The notes below the pieces were generated by a model, which was not told the DNA's origin, did no database searches, and worked only from the letters and a program-made list of their open reading frames with translations. The position numbers and the translations under genes are program-made. From Klebsormidium nitens (Eukaryota > Streptophyta > Klebsormidiophyceae > Klebsormidiales > Klebsormidiaceae), in NCBI GenBank assembly GCA_000708835.1, contig DF237777.1, positions 1-22,525 on the forward strand: a stretch of 22,525 nucleotides of DNA. The letters run 5' to 3'. This document shows, one piece after another, positions 9,901-16,832 of this stretch; position 1 is the stretch's first letter, and each line of letters begins with the position of its first letter.

Positions 9901-10491
9901 GCGCATGCATTCGACGTGGCTGGGGAGACTCGCTCGCTGCTGGAAGGCGGACTTAGAGATCGGCTGCTGAGGTCGGATCTGTTCAAAGGCCGCCCTACGT
10001 GCGCTGGTGCAAAAGCGGCAATGGGTGAGCGTGCCGTTTCTAAGATGTTTGGCATCGACTTGCCGGCACCCAGAGAGGGAAAAGCTCATCTCGACCCGGG
10101 CCAGTTCAAGACCGTAATAAATGAAGTGCTCGCGTTCATGGGCCTCAAAGTTGGGAAGCAGATCGAGGTGAAGCGTCCACGGCGAGGGAAAGGGAAGCAG
10201 AACGAGTCGGGGTCTGGAAATAGCGACTACAAGTACGAGCTGGAGCGAAAGTACGTTGTCAGGATGGCAAAGCTTGTCAAGTTGCAGTTTCGTGAAGTCC
10301 CTCGAGTCTGGCAGTATAGGGGGGAGCTGAGCCCCGCACTTCGAGAGTACCTCGACAGCGTAGATGCGAGTGACTTGGATCACCTGCTACGGAGGCCGTC
10401 TGGCCATCCGTTGTTGGAGAATCTTGCTGCGCCAGACGCATTGGGCGAGGATTGTATTATTAATCCGAGAAATAGGTTGCCGAGTGATTAG
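584..10491 (+). CDS. Multi-exon replicase: PrimPol-type primase + zinc finger + UL9-like SF2 helicase
   Basis: Proposed exons: 584-652, 825-890, 1100-1195, 1554-1622, 2170-2271, 2623-2652, 2746-2841, 3304-3435, 3668-3954, 4479-5343, 5697-6223, 6514-7216 (or 7237), 7450-7934, 8246-8302, 8469-8576, 9263-10491. Every junction has GT...AG and keeps phase: phase 0 throughout, except phase 2 at 3954/4479 and 6223/6514. The product is about 1,640 residues: roughly 315 disordered residues, primase, zinc segment, helicase, C-terminal domain. Such a fusion could both open DNA and prime synthesis for an element that copies itself. The start is taken at ATG 584; ATG 554 is in frame and possible. The helicase donor near 7217 is weak. 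Two one-base frame breaks (about 7636 and 9505) mean this copy is damaged or the sequence has indel errors. The domains are well supported; the small N-terminal exons rest only on splice sites and phase. Confidence 0.7.
1603..2094 (-). CDS. Phage-type conserved hypothetical protein nested antisense in a replicase intron
   Basis: This 163-residue protein begins MGYDTRFTGRFTFSRPLT and contains YYCQWTITPNKRALVWD, GEKFYDYVSWLEYLI and LSGTVSWKG. This is the layout of a conserved hypothetical family known from phages and bacteria (start MGYDT, middle GEKFYxYVxWLxYLI, then an LxGxVxWxG segment). No biochemical role is established that I know of. It occupies the intron 1623-2169 on the opposite strand, overlapping the upstream exon by only 20 bases at its 3' end. 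ACTTAGGAGAA lies 28 bp upstream of its ATG. A phage-family gene in an intron-bearing eukaryotic locus suggests transfer, perhaps through a large DNA virus. It appears intact. Confidence 0.75.
   Translation of the reverse strand: MGYDTRFTGRFTFSRPLTAKERATMDAVHDHCHQDDLKLPYAVSEKRPVKIEREVIKGLYIGEGFDSLSEKYPSYYCQWTITPNKRALVWDKGEKFYDYVSWLEYLISHFFAVWRVELSGTVSWKGANRSDKGSISVENDKIIVKMPLAVTIRQADSPQVPAV
2123..2133 (-). promoter_or_regulatory. Shared upstream motif ACTTAGGAGAA, copy 1
   Basis: On the minus strand this lies 28 bp before the ATG at 2094. The 14 bases around it (2121-2134) are identical to 22136-22149, upstream of the transposase gene. It could be a promoter or initiator element, or a 3' splice site (ACTTAG|G) of a leader intron. 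Confidence 0.4.
2371..2467 (+). repeat. Intronic direct repeat, copy 1
   Basis: This is about 95 bp and matches 3463-3560 with small indels. Shared segments include TTGCCTGAGCA, GCATAGGCTCTGTT, CACCCTGGG and TTGCCACCGTCTGCAAAGCAG. It lies inside intron 2272-2622. Together with its partner it records duplication of an exon-intron block in the N-terminal part of the replicase gene. Confidence 0.8.
2866..3222 (-). CDS. Unknown 118-residue protein nested antisense in a replicase intron
   Basis: I do not recognise this protein. It runs from ATG at 3222 to a stop at 2866, wholly inside intron 2842-3303 of the replicase gene on the opposite strand. The sequence has an N-terminal helix (LDQALSDEQIGELFGIIND), a Lys/Cys-bearing middle, a Trp-rich stretch (LDWVAVFKQWRQGLSF) and a very acidic tail. 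The ordered mix of hydrophobic and charged residues looks like real protein. ACTTAGGGGAA lies 34 bp upstream of the ATG, the motif also found before the 2094 ORF and the transposase, which supports expression. A chance ORF is possible. Confidence 0.5.
   Translation of the reverse strand: MAANLDQALSDEQIGELFGIINDKKGACKSARLVFEVVTKAFKAACQQFGCRSGTTRLDWVAVFKQWRQGLSFDVEGPSSLFLIRFYASEGEEGQPSLLHDVRDLEESSDLYDEEGYY
3257..3267 (-). promoter_or_regulatory. Shared upstream motif ACTTAGGGGAA, copy 2
   Basis: On the minus strand this lies 34 bp before the ATG at 3222. It differs by one base from the copies at 2123-2133 and 22138-22148. An ACGGAC sequence just upstream is shared with copy 1, with a two-base spacing difference. 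Confidence 0.35.
3463..3560 (+). repeat. Intronic direct repeat, copy 2
   Basis: Partner of 2371-2467, inside intron 3436-3667. Both copies lie a short way after a phase-0 donor and before an exon starting GAGGT, as expected if an exon-intron unit was duplicated. Confidence 0.8.
3955..4478 (+). other. Replicase intron with a short internal repeat; no gene seen
   Basis: The donor GTAAGT is at 3955 and the acceptor CATGCAG ends at 4478. Two copies of a GGTACAT...GGGG...TATGGCAAGC or CATGGCAAGC segment lie at about 4224-4250 and 4333-4358. No coding signal is visible on either strand. Confidence 0.5.
4479..5343 (+). CDS. Replicase exon: archaeo-eukaryotic primase (PrimPol) catalytic domain
   Basis: Counting from the Met at 4486, the three catalytic motifs of the AEP superfamily are present in order. 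Motif I is YLDLD (D126, D128), the metal-binding DxD. Motif II is FSLHLTI (S195, H197), the nucleotide-binding SxH. Motif III is LIDLNVYTKDREWR (D240, Y244, R248, R251), with the third metal-binding Asp and the VY/R pattern of the PrimPol/UL52 group. The family makes RNA or DNA primers and can extend them. The exon joins 3954 with phase 2 (GC+C gives Ala) and ends at a GTGAGC donor at 5344. The domain looks intact. Confidence 0.85.
5697..6223 (+). CDS. Replicase exon: UL52/PrimPol-type zinc-binding segment
   Basis: This follows the primase exon in phase 0 after a GCTGCAG acceptor. The segment CYTGRIH, then LTCHL, then ALCFS (about 5911-6000) gives a Cys-His-Cys-Cys set in the order seen in the zinc finger of PrimPol and herpes UL52 primases, where it helps primer initiation. 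The rest is a helical linker. The exon ends ACGA at a GTGAGC donor (6224), and the split Glu codon is completed by the G at 6514, joining primase to helicase. An open frame runs to a stop at 6225-6227, so without splicing the product would end here. Confidence 0.75.
6514..7934 (+). CDS. Replicase exons: herpes origin-binding (UL9-like) SF2 helicase domain
   Basis: Walker A is SGVNTGKT at 6551-6574. Walker B is LVILDEVASILAHLS, with the Asp-Glu at 6896-6901; the DEV-S-L-L form is characteristic of the herpes origin-binding helicase family. After an intron (donor 7217 or 7238, acceptor 7449), the second RecA-like lobe follows: a strand reading KNVVVVSMS, then MYSPTVEAGVNFD (7704-7742, motif V region), then a segment with RVRR (motif VI region). 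In the family this ATPase translocates on single-stranded DNA and unwinds origins. At about 7636 the frame must shift by one base beside a CCC run, just before a TAA (7639-7641), and the family pattern resumes in the new frame. Confidence 0.85.
8246..8576 (+). CDS. Replicase linker exons (8246-8302 and 8469-8576)
   Basis: There are two short phase-0 exons, each with an AG acceptor and a GTA donor. They encode 19 and 36 residues of Ser/Gln/Pro-rich sequence. They link the helicase core, whose exon ends at a GTGAGC donor at 7935, to the C-terminal exon at 9263. They have no domain of their own. Support is splice sites plus kept phase only. Confidence 0.45.
8577..9262 (+). other. Large intron of the replicase gene holding the repeat cluster
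   Basis: The donor GTAGGA is at 8577 and the acceptor TTTGCAG ends at 9262, giving 686 bp. Phase is kept across it. The second half consists of three hairpin-bearing repeats. The first half (8577-8849) shows no gene. Confidence 0.5.
8850..9220 (+). repeat. Three tandem ~128-bp repeats with 54-55-bp hairpin units and TATA boxes
   Basis: Hairpin units run from GTACCA to TGGTAC at 8869-8923, 8998-9051 and 9125-9179, giving periods of 129 and 127 bp. Arms are about 12 bp with one mismatch (GTACCAAGATTC and GAATCATGGTAC). Each unit carries TTGTATAAAAG or TTTATAAAG in its loop. The spacers repeat GTTTGAGGG, GCAAGG, GGCCA, CCTCAGAGTTTCCTTCAGATG and GTTGTAGTTCACCGTG. They are in the opposite orientation to the copy at 1-150 and related to 22184-22525. 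Possible roles are transposase-binding subterminal repeats or a remnant of another insertion. Confidence 0.9.
9263..10491 (+). CDS. Replicase C-terminal exon (end of helicase family domain and C-terminal region)
   Basis: After the acceptor at 9262, one frame runs to TGA at 9509-9511, with a segment (GPLFRAFVHTEAERQNSDA) resembling the region after motif VI in UL9-like eukaryotic helicases. The neighbouring frame then continues from about 9508 to TAG at 10489-10491. It contains the IIEANAIDEAEYRRLKRLRD helix and charged Lys/Arg segments (about 10165-10200, RPRRGKGK). A one-base break next to the GGCC at 9502-9505 is the simplest explanation, since the two halves read as one family. A separate short gene beginning at 9508 would need a non-ATG start. 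The gene ends where the AT-rich block begins. Confidence 0.6.
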
Positions 10492-10620
10492 ATTTCAAGA
10501 ATACTTGCTCGTGTTTGTGAATATCGGTAGGGCATAATTCTGCAATCACACGTCATACGCAAGCTGTCGTACAAATGAATGCATGTATAATTTCAAGACC
10601 TCATAGATAATAGAGAGTTG

Positions 10621-11154
10621 ATGGACCGCATTCTCGACTTTCAACCGAAGAACCGTCTTGCAATCATGGATATGGATCGGGTAGTGCTCAACTCAACCAA
10701 ATCGGCAATACTGCGAGCATATCGTGAGAGTGGGGCAACTAGCATTACCTTAGATGTCGGGGCTTTGGCTGGAATTAGAGCCCTAGCACCTCCCTTCGAC
10801 ATGAGGCACATAACTCGTGAAGTCATGCGTCGATTGTGCGATGAGGGTTTTGATGCGGTATGGGACAACTCGTCTGCCAGTCTCTACACAATCCGTGTAA
10901 GTTGGCGACGCGCGCTGCGTACTTCACATATGGCAAAGAAGATGGGGCGCAATCAACACTATGTCTGCAATGCGTATAAACCAAGGCATCCGTCATTGTT
11001 GAGCAAATCACCGCGCTATGCAGAGCGGGGGTGCATGCAAGAACCTCATGTGCCGTCGGTTCGATGTCAAGAATCTATCGAAGATGTAGGCTTCGTTCCG
11101 GGTCTAGAGTACCTGGTCAATCCTGCTAAGATGAGTAAAAGCCAGCTCCAATAG
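10621..11154 (+). CDS. Unknown protein, first gene of the AT-rich block
   Basis: I do not recognise this 177-residue ORF. The first ~95 residues look ordered: FDMRHITREVMRRLCDEGF followed by SSASLYTIRVSW gives helix-then-strand sequence such as small viral proteins show. The remainder is less convincing. A perfect donor GTAAGT lies at 10897 inside it, so splicing or a decayed 3' half is possible. ATG 10621 is preferred over the in-frame TTG before it. Confidence 0.4.
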   Translation: MDRILDFQPKNRLAIMDMDRVVLNSTKSAILRAYRESGATSITLDVGALAGIRALAPPFDMRHITREVMRRLCDEGFDAVWDNSSASLYTIRVSWRRALRTSHMAKKMGRNQHYVCNAYKPRHPSLLSKSPRYAERGCMQEPHVPSVRCQESIEDVGFVPGLEYLVNPAKMSKSQLQ

Positions 11155-11255
11155 GGCATGTGCATGCCACGAGTAAATGCGGAACGTTATCACCGAGCAG
11201 ATGATCGCTATACCTACATTGGTTGTACGGGCTGCGAGAGTTGCTGTTCTTTCTT

Positions 11256-12157
11256 CTACATGCTCTTGAGCTGCTTTTTCGAAATCCGATTGTCACATTC
11301 ATCCTCAATGTTTGGAAGTCTGTGAATTCGTTTGCCTTGATACATTCTCTTGTAGAAATCATCTACCTTCATCTTTAATGCAGAAGTCTTGTAGGTCCCT
11401 CGAAATGGCATATTCGCCGAAGCCTGCTGTTCCAATGGTAATGGAGCCAAAGTCACTTCGTATGCATATGTCTTATGATTGTTTCCTCTTGTCGTTTCCT
11501 CGGTTAGAACAGCAACTTTGTAGGGCATATTCACCTTTTCTTGCTTTTTCAAGGTCCGACAGATTGCGCTACCTGCCCGGGTACCAATCTGGCAAACACG
11601 CCCATTTGTATTGTCAATGTGGAAGCGGCCTTTGCTGAGAATATTAGATCGATCCACAACTCTCTTATTAACGATTTCAAATGCATTCAGTATGCGAAAC
11701 GAGCGAAGGTTTGAATGAGCTCCATCGAATTGGGAGGGTTCATCGATCATCACTGGGGCTTTGTCTCTTAGAAGGAAAAAATGCTTCAGCTTTCTGAATG
11801 ACCCTGTAGCAAAATAGCTTTCTATTATGCGGCCCTGAGAGCTCAATGAGTTGGGCACAGCACACAAGATGCCTCGCGAGCAAGGAAAGGTGCAAGCACG
11901 GAAGTAGAGAATAAGGACCCCTAATGCACTTAAATCGTGAACGTGCTCCCTCACTAATTCTATCTTAAATGTATAATTTCCTGGAAATTTCCTATTTTTT
12001 TAAGGGGCCCTGTTGCGCTTTCTTCCGATTGATCTTTAGCATCACTATAAGCAATTCGAAAAATGTGACCTCCTCTCCTCACAATTCTGGATTGCTGAAT
12101 ATAACCGTTCCAATAACAAACAAAAGTGAACGGCTCATGGTTACGGAACCAACTCAA
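11256..12157 (-). CDS. Unknown virus-like protein split over two frames with an A7 run between
   Basis: Two minus-strand frames read as one protein of about 300 residues. The first (12157 to 11960; open back to about 12219) contains EPFTFVCYWNGYIQQSRIVR. The second (to 11256) contains LVREHVHDLSALGVLILYFR and later KVDDFYKRMYQGKRIHRL. The frame change falls between 12005 and 11954, and a run of seven A lies at 11995-12001 (minus strand). A -1 slip there would join them; an indel is the alternative. Neither part starts with a well placed ATG, so the 5' end is uncertain. I know no function. The product is hydrophobic and Trp/Tyr-rich at the start and basic later. It is divergent from the recombinase gene, so the two may share a promoter region. 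Confidence 0.5.
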
Positions 12158-12213
12158 ACCTCTGAGTGCGTTCCAAAATTGCAGAATTATTCTTGGCGTA
12201 ACATCATAGCAGC

Positions 12214-13341
12214 ATGGCTATGATATCAGCTGATTCCTCGACCGTTGACGAAGCATGCAACGGCCGTTCTGAAAGCAACGCAACCTGCTCCGAAAATATC
12301 AAAACGATACCAATATGCGGAGAACAGTATTGTCTTAGCGTCTTGCAAGACGGGTCGAATCGAGCGGCATCCACTTGCAGCCAATATGTCAACAGTCTAA
12401 CCGGGATCTATCGCGCACTCATGAGAAACGAAACAGCCGAATTGCCTGCCAGTATAGACTGGATTCGAGATGCTGCTAAAGTGTTGAATGTTATTAAGGA
12501 GCGAGAAGGCAGTGCTGAGAAGCCCTGGAGTCCTGGCAGCGTGTGCAACAAGCTCACTCCATTAATGGCCATATCGAAATCACAAAAGTGGACCGATGCT
12601 TATGAGCAGTATTACACAGCATTCATCTTGGCGAAGAATAAACAGCGAAACCAAACCATGTGCCAAATGCCCACTGAACGCGAGAAAGGAAATTGGATTA
12701 GCATGGAAGAGATAAAGGCAAAAGTGGAGGAACTTGGACGTAGAATCAGACGGCAGATTGTTCCCAATTATCAAATCGGGAAGCCTCTCGAGCGCAGCGA
12801 CATCAAAGTCGTCTTTCAGCACCTCATTTTGGCTGCAAACACGCTTGAGCCGCCAAAAAGAAGAGACTATAGTGACCTCCCCTTGCAGAAGCCGGACGGT
12901 TCGTTCTATAGTGTGGAAGCGCAGAACGTGTTTGAACAATCTGGAAACGTCATGAAGGAATGCTCAAAGGACTCTTTCGTGCTCACATTGAAAACGTTCA
13001 AGACCTCGGCAAAGTATGGCACTCAGGAGTTCCCATTGAGCAGACGCCTTTCGCAATACATCAAGCGATCTTTAATCCTTGTTCCGAGGCCGTTTTTCTT
13101 GACGAAACTGAATGACCTCACTAAACCTATCTCGGACAATCACTTGAGCCGGTTTATTGCAGATATTGAGTTTAGCAAAGGGAGATATCTGACCACAAAC
13201 CATTTGAGGCACATCTACATCTCAGATGCGTTTAAAGGCGACCATTCGATCTCTCAGAGGCAAGCTGTGGCGAAAAGAATGCTCCACGACTGGTGGACAG
13301 CAATGCAGAGTTATGAAAGGAAGCATCATGGAGGCGGCTAG
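12214..13341 (+). CDS. Tyrosine recombinase/integrase
   Basis: This is a 375-residue protein from ATG 12214. The catalytic set can be read in order. Box I is PPKRRDYSDL (R216/R217). The beta-hairpin Lys is in KTFKTSAKYG (K263 most likely). Box II is TTNHLRHIYIS (R332 with H330/H333). Then come H358 in MLHDWW and the nucleophile Y367 in QSYERK. The PP-RR-DY box I and the LRHIYIS form are those of recombinases from polinton-like viruses, virophages and other large DNA viruses rather than phage lambda integrases. The family cuts and joins DNA through a 3'-phosphotyrosine and would integrate or excise the AT-rich block. The length and catalytic residues look complete. It ends 74 bp before the convergent small gene at 13416. 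Confidence 0.85.
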   Translation: MAMISADSSTVDEACNGRSESNATCSENIKTIPICGEQYCLSVLQDGSNRAASTCSQYVNSLTGIYRALMRNETAELPASIDWIRDAAKVLNVIKEREGSAEKPWSPGSVCNKLTPLMAISKSQKWTDAYEQYYTAFILAKNKQRNQTMCQMPTEREKGNWISMEEIKAKVEELGRRIRRQIVPNYQIGKPLERSDIKVVFQHLILAANTLEPPKRRDYSDLPLQKPDGSFYSVEAQNVFEQSGNVMKECSKDSFVLTLKTFKTSAKYGTQEFPLSRRLSQYIKRSLILVPRPFFLTKLNDLTKPISDNHLSRFIADIEFSKGRYLTTNHLRHIYISDAFKGDHSISQRQAVAKRMLHDWWTAMQSYERKHHGGG

Positions 13342-13415
13342 ACTTCACATAACAATGATGGACTCGTTTTAAAGCTTCTCTTCCGACTCTTGAATTCTCG
13401 TACTAACTGCTAGCA

Positions 13416-13745
13416 TTATGATGCCTCAATAGTGGCTAAAGCGCTTGGAATCATGTGAAAGGGTTCTTCGCGGCTTAGATGAGGGCCTAAAACATTGGCT
13501 TCGATTGTGAAACCAGCATCTTTCAACTTGATCAATGTCCGTTTCTGTGGTTTGATGCCCTTTAGGTATCTTGCGTACGCCTTGCTTAACAGGATTGAAT
13601 CTTTGTTCCTCTGATAGTATCGCCTCACTGACATGCAATGCTGTTCGGGGTGCATCTTTCGATATTGACGTTGTGAGCAGCACGTGTGGCACTCGCAGCT
13701 TGTTGCTTCGTTGGAAGGTGCCTCTATGTTGCCGTTGCTAGCCAT
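13416..13745 (-). CDS. Small Cys-rich protein with a basic helical tail
   Basis: This is a 109-residue ORF from ATG 13745. A compact Cys cluster (C17, C19, C22, C23, C37) precedes RRYYQRNKDSILLSKAYARY. The YYxxNK-x-I pattern is common in small proteins of algal and other large DNA viruses. It may be a zinc-binding DNA-binding protein, but no function is known to me. It is divergent from the Prim-Pol/D5 gene starting at 13815, 69 bp away, so the two may share a promoter and it may regulate that gene. Confidence 0.55.
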   Translation of the reverse strand: MASNGNIEAPSNEATSCECHTCCSQRQYRKMHPEQHCMSVRRYYQRNKDSILLSKAYARYLKGIKPQKRTLIKLKDAGFTIEANVLGPHLSREEPFHMIPSALATIEAS

Positions 13746-13814
13746 TTGTGATTGGATCACTACAAGCAAGCCACGAAAATATTTCAGCGACGGCTCGACC
13801 GCACGCGTTCAAAT

Positions 13815-16800
13815 ATGGCCATTGATTATTTCCTCAACCAAGATGAGGATCCAAGTTTGTCTGCCATGGCCTTTGAAAGTCCCACGAGCACCCCCCAGCA
13901 CGTTGCTTCTGATACTAATGATCATGCTGCAGCGGTGCCCGGAGCTTCCAACAATGTTGTAGGCCTAAGGTCCCAAGGGGCCAAGGGGCCTCTCCCTGAG
14001 CTCCCAAGCCCTAGTGCCATTGGACTTGAGATCCAACGGCTCTGCGATCATGGGCTATTTTCAATTCCCGTATGCCTCCGCTGGGATTCGGATGAAGGCA
14101 GGAAAAAACCAATATTCCCTAAGAAATACGAACACATCAAAACCAAGGAGTCATGGTGGAAGTCAATCAACCAAGCAATGGAGGAAAGGCGATTCGATGC
14201 GAACGGGCTTGCCATTCTAACAGGAGTTAGTGGTCTGTTTTGTATCGACATCGATATCTCTACAAAAGATGAGAAAAGCAAGCGCCCGGGGATCGAGCTC
14301 TGGGAGCAACTTGTCCATGAGCACGGAGAACCGGAAACGCTTCGGGCAAGGACGGGATCAGGGGGCATTCATCTGTACTTCAAGGCCGACTCCCCGGGTT
14401 TGAAGCGGAAAAGGAACTTTCAAGGCGTAAAGGTTAACGGTGAAGCCTACGGTATCGATGGAAGGGCGGCTGGAGGAGTAATTTTTGCTGAGCCAACAAG
14501 CTATGTGAACGGCCAAGGTGAGCTTGCAATCTACCGGTGGGAGACTGAGAACGGGCCTCCCAGCTACGAGGCATGCCGAGAGATGCCCGTGTGGCTGACG
14601 GAGCTGGCGAATAACCCCAACGGCCATGGCCACGCAGCTGCAGGCGAGGAAGAAGAAGAGACAGGTGACGAAACTCAAGCAGCGGATACCAATGCGCCGC
14701 CCTCCAACATGACCATTAGTCCAAGCAATCAACGAAACGGCAATACAGAAGCGTCACATGGCAAAGAGCTTTTGTTGAAGGAACAATCGGAGATGCTTAA
14801 GGAAATCGGCGACTCAACGAGCACTTTTGCAAGCACACTCTCGCATGGGCTCTATGGAACCTACTATTGCTATCGAACGCATGGGCCACGGAGGTGCTAT
14901 TTGGGACACATGCACTCCGGAAGCAACAACTTCAATCTGCTGAAGAGAGGCCGCAAGATCTACTATCGCTGCCACGGTGACGACTGCTCCCACAAGCCGG
15001 CCAAAAAGCTCGGGGTCCTAAGCCTCAAGGCTGCCTTGCAGGATGCTACTGCAGAGCCGGTCGATCCTGATGACGATATGCAAGCGATTACCAAGTACAC
15101 CCGAGGCAGTCAAGAGGTGCAAGACTTACTTCTACGCATCGTTATTGAGCATGCGGCTCCCAAGGCCTTTGCCAATCTGGGACGTCTATTTGCTTATTTG
15201 TATATGATCGAGTGTCGGATCCTTGCAACTACAAACGAGACGGAGAAGAGTCGAGATCAGATATTCTTTGTATGGAACGGGACCTCTTGGGCACAAGACA
15301 CATCCAACCTGGTCATGGACGTATTCACAAGTCAGATGGGCTGTCTGTTGGCATGGTATGAGAAGCAGCGAGAGAGGTGCTTGAGCACCTTGTGCGCAGG
15401 CCGCCCTGAATTAGAGGGTTTTGTGGTCGGTGGCGTCCTACAGTCTCTCGATTCCAAAGAGGTCGATTCCAAGCAGGCGAAAAAGGTTAAGATGGCTGTG
15501 GACTCATGTATAAAAGAGCTAGAGAAGACCATGCCAAGCTTTGGGAAGATCAATGTGCAGGATCCCGCTGATGTTCGCAAGTGCATGCATTCCGTGGTAC
15601 CTAAGTTGCACGTGAAGGGATTGCTCGACCTGTTCGATCAAGACCCGACAGTTGCAAATGCTCAGAACGGGCTGATCGACCTTATAACGGGTGCTCTGCT
15701 TTCCCACCACCCCCAAGATCTCTGCAACAATCAGACTTGCAAGTACATTTCCGGCGCGTCCACACGATCAACCGCCCGATTTCAAACGTTCTTAATGGAT
15801 ATCCTCCCACCGGAGGCGATCAAGTGGCTCCAGATGTTTCTGGGATACTGCCTGACGGGAGAGACATCGGAGGAACTCTTAGTGATTGCCAACGGGCTAA
15901 GTGGAGCGAATGGTAAAAGCGCGCTGAAGGGAGCGCTTGAAAGGGCATTCGGAAGCTATGCTTGCCCTGGTAACAAAGCCATCTTTATGAAGCCTTCATT
16001 CAAGGCCAATGGTTCCGCGGCATCGAGTCACCTGATGCAGATTCGGACCAATAGATTCGTCTCATGTGACGAAAGCGATGGAGTCGAAGAGCTCCATGCA
16101 TCATTCTTGAAGGAGGCGAGCACAGGAGGTAGGATCAACGCACGTGAGCTGTTTTGCAAAGCACAGAGCTACGTGCCGCAATACAAGCTTTTCCTATTTA
16201 CGAACTATCGGCCACACTTTCCAAGTGATGACACCGCCCTCATTCGGCGGATGGTTCTCATGATGTTCAACTACACCTTCAAAACCCCAGACAAGCTTGA
16301 TGCAAACAATGAATGGCACAAGCCCATTGATGTGAGCTTGAAGCCCTACTTCGAGTCGGATGAAGGAGCAGCTGACACTCTAGACTTTTGCGTTCGGGGA
16401 GCAATCATGTATTATGCTGAAAAGGAGCTTGCACCCAGCTCAAAGGTTCTCTCCCCTATTCCGAAGGCGTTCATGGCTGCAGTCGACGAGTATGCTGAAG
16501 AGAACGACAAGCTTCAAGCGTTCATTGACGAGGCTTGCACAACCAAGGGCGCGAATCTCAGTGTTGCCAAATCTGATTTCGTTGAGGCCTTCACGACTTT
16601 CTTGTATGCGGGCGGACATGATGTGACTTTGGCGGGCGACGGATTGGCAAGAGCGATGTGCTTGAAAGGATTCTCGCAGAAGCCGCCAGGAGGGGGAAAC
16701 AATCCAATGATAAGGACCCTCGATGGTAAGAAACGGGGAAGAGGCTTCTTTGGGATCCGTTTAAAGACCGACGAAGAACTTATGGAAGCGGCTAAGAAGG

Positions 16801-16832
16801 ATCCCGACCCTAAACAGCCTGATACAACATGA
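13815..16832 (+). CDS. Prim-Pol/D5-like SF3 helicase-primase
   Basis: This is a 1,005-residue protein from ATG 13815; the frame is open upstream but the first in-frame ATG is here. The N-terminal Prim-Pol (AEP) domain has FCIDIDIS (D145, D147), TGSGGIHLYF (S182, H186) and YGIDGRAAGG (D215, R217). A Glu-rich linker follows, then a Cys/His cluster (about 352-393). The C-terminal SF3 helicase has Walker A GLSGANGKS (694-702, K701), Walker B FVSCDES (D752, E753) and sensor 1 KLFLFTN (N797), then an RR pair as arginine-finger candidate. The region before Walker A fits the D5_N type domain. In the family it makes primers and unwinds DNA as a hexamer at the origin. All key residues are present and no intron is needed, so this copy may be active. 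Its 3' end runs into the iteron cluster. Confidence 0.9.
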   Translation: MAIDYFLNQDEDPSLSAMAFESPTSTPQHVASDTNDHAAAVPGASNNVVGLRSQGAKGPLPELPSPSAIGLEIQRLCDHGLFSIPVCLRWDSDEGRKKPIFPKKYEHIKTKESWWKSINQAMEERRFDANGLAILTGVSGLFCIDIDISTKDEKSKRPGIELWEQLVHEHGEPETLRARTGSGGIHLYFKADSPGLKRKRNFQGVKVNGEAYGIDGRAAGGVIFAEPTSYVNGQGELAIYRWETENGPPSYEACREMPVWLTELANNPNGHGHAAAGEEEEETGDETQAADTNAPPSNMTISPSNQRNGNTEASHGKELLLKEQSEMLKEIGDSTSTFASTLSHGLYGTYYCYRTHGPRRCYLGHMHSGSNNFNLLKRGRKIYYRCHGDDCSHKPAKKLGVLSLKAALQDATAEPVDPDDDMQAITKYTRGSQEVQDLLLRIVIEHAAPKAFANLGRLFAYLYMIECRILATTNETEKSRDQIFFVWNGTSWAQDTSNLVMDVFTSQMGCLLAWYEKQRERCLSTLCAGRPELEGFVVGGVLQSLDSKEVDSKQAKKVKMAVDSCIKELEKTMPSFGKINVQDPADVRKCMHSVVPKLHVKGLLDLFDQDPTVANAQNGLIDLITGALLSHHPQDLCNNQTCKYISGASTRSTARFQTFLMDILPPEAIKWLQMFLGYCLTGETSEELLVIANGLSGANGKSALKGALERAFGSYACPGNKAIFMKPSFKANGSAASSHLMQIRTNRFVSCDESDGVEELHASFLKEASTGGRINARELFCKAQSYVPQYKLFLFTNYRPHFPSDDTALIRRMVLMMFNYTFKTPDKLDANNEWHKPIDVSLKPYFESDEGAADTLDFCVRGAIMYYAEKELAPSSKVLSPIPKAFMAAVDEYAEENDKLQAFIDEACTTKGANLSVAKSDFVEAFTTFLYAGGHDVTLAGDGLARAMCLKGFSQKPPGGGNNPMIRTLDGKKRGRGFFGIRLKTDEELMEAAKKDPDPKQPDTT

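Noticed and set aside
9673-10383. Long minus-strand frame (236 codons) opposite the replicase C-terminal exon
   Set aside because: The plus strand has the helicase-family continuation and the expected charged helices; the antisense frame has no recognisable motif.
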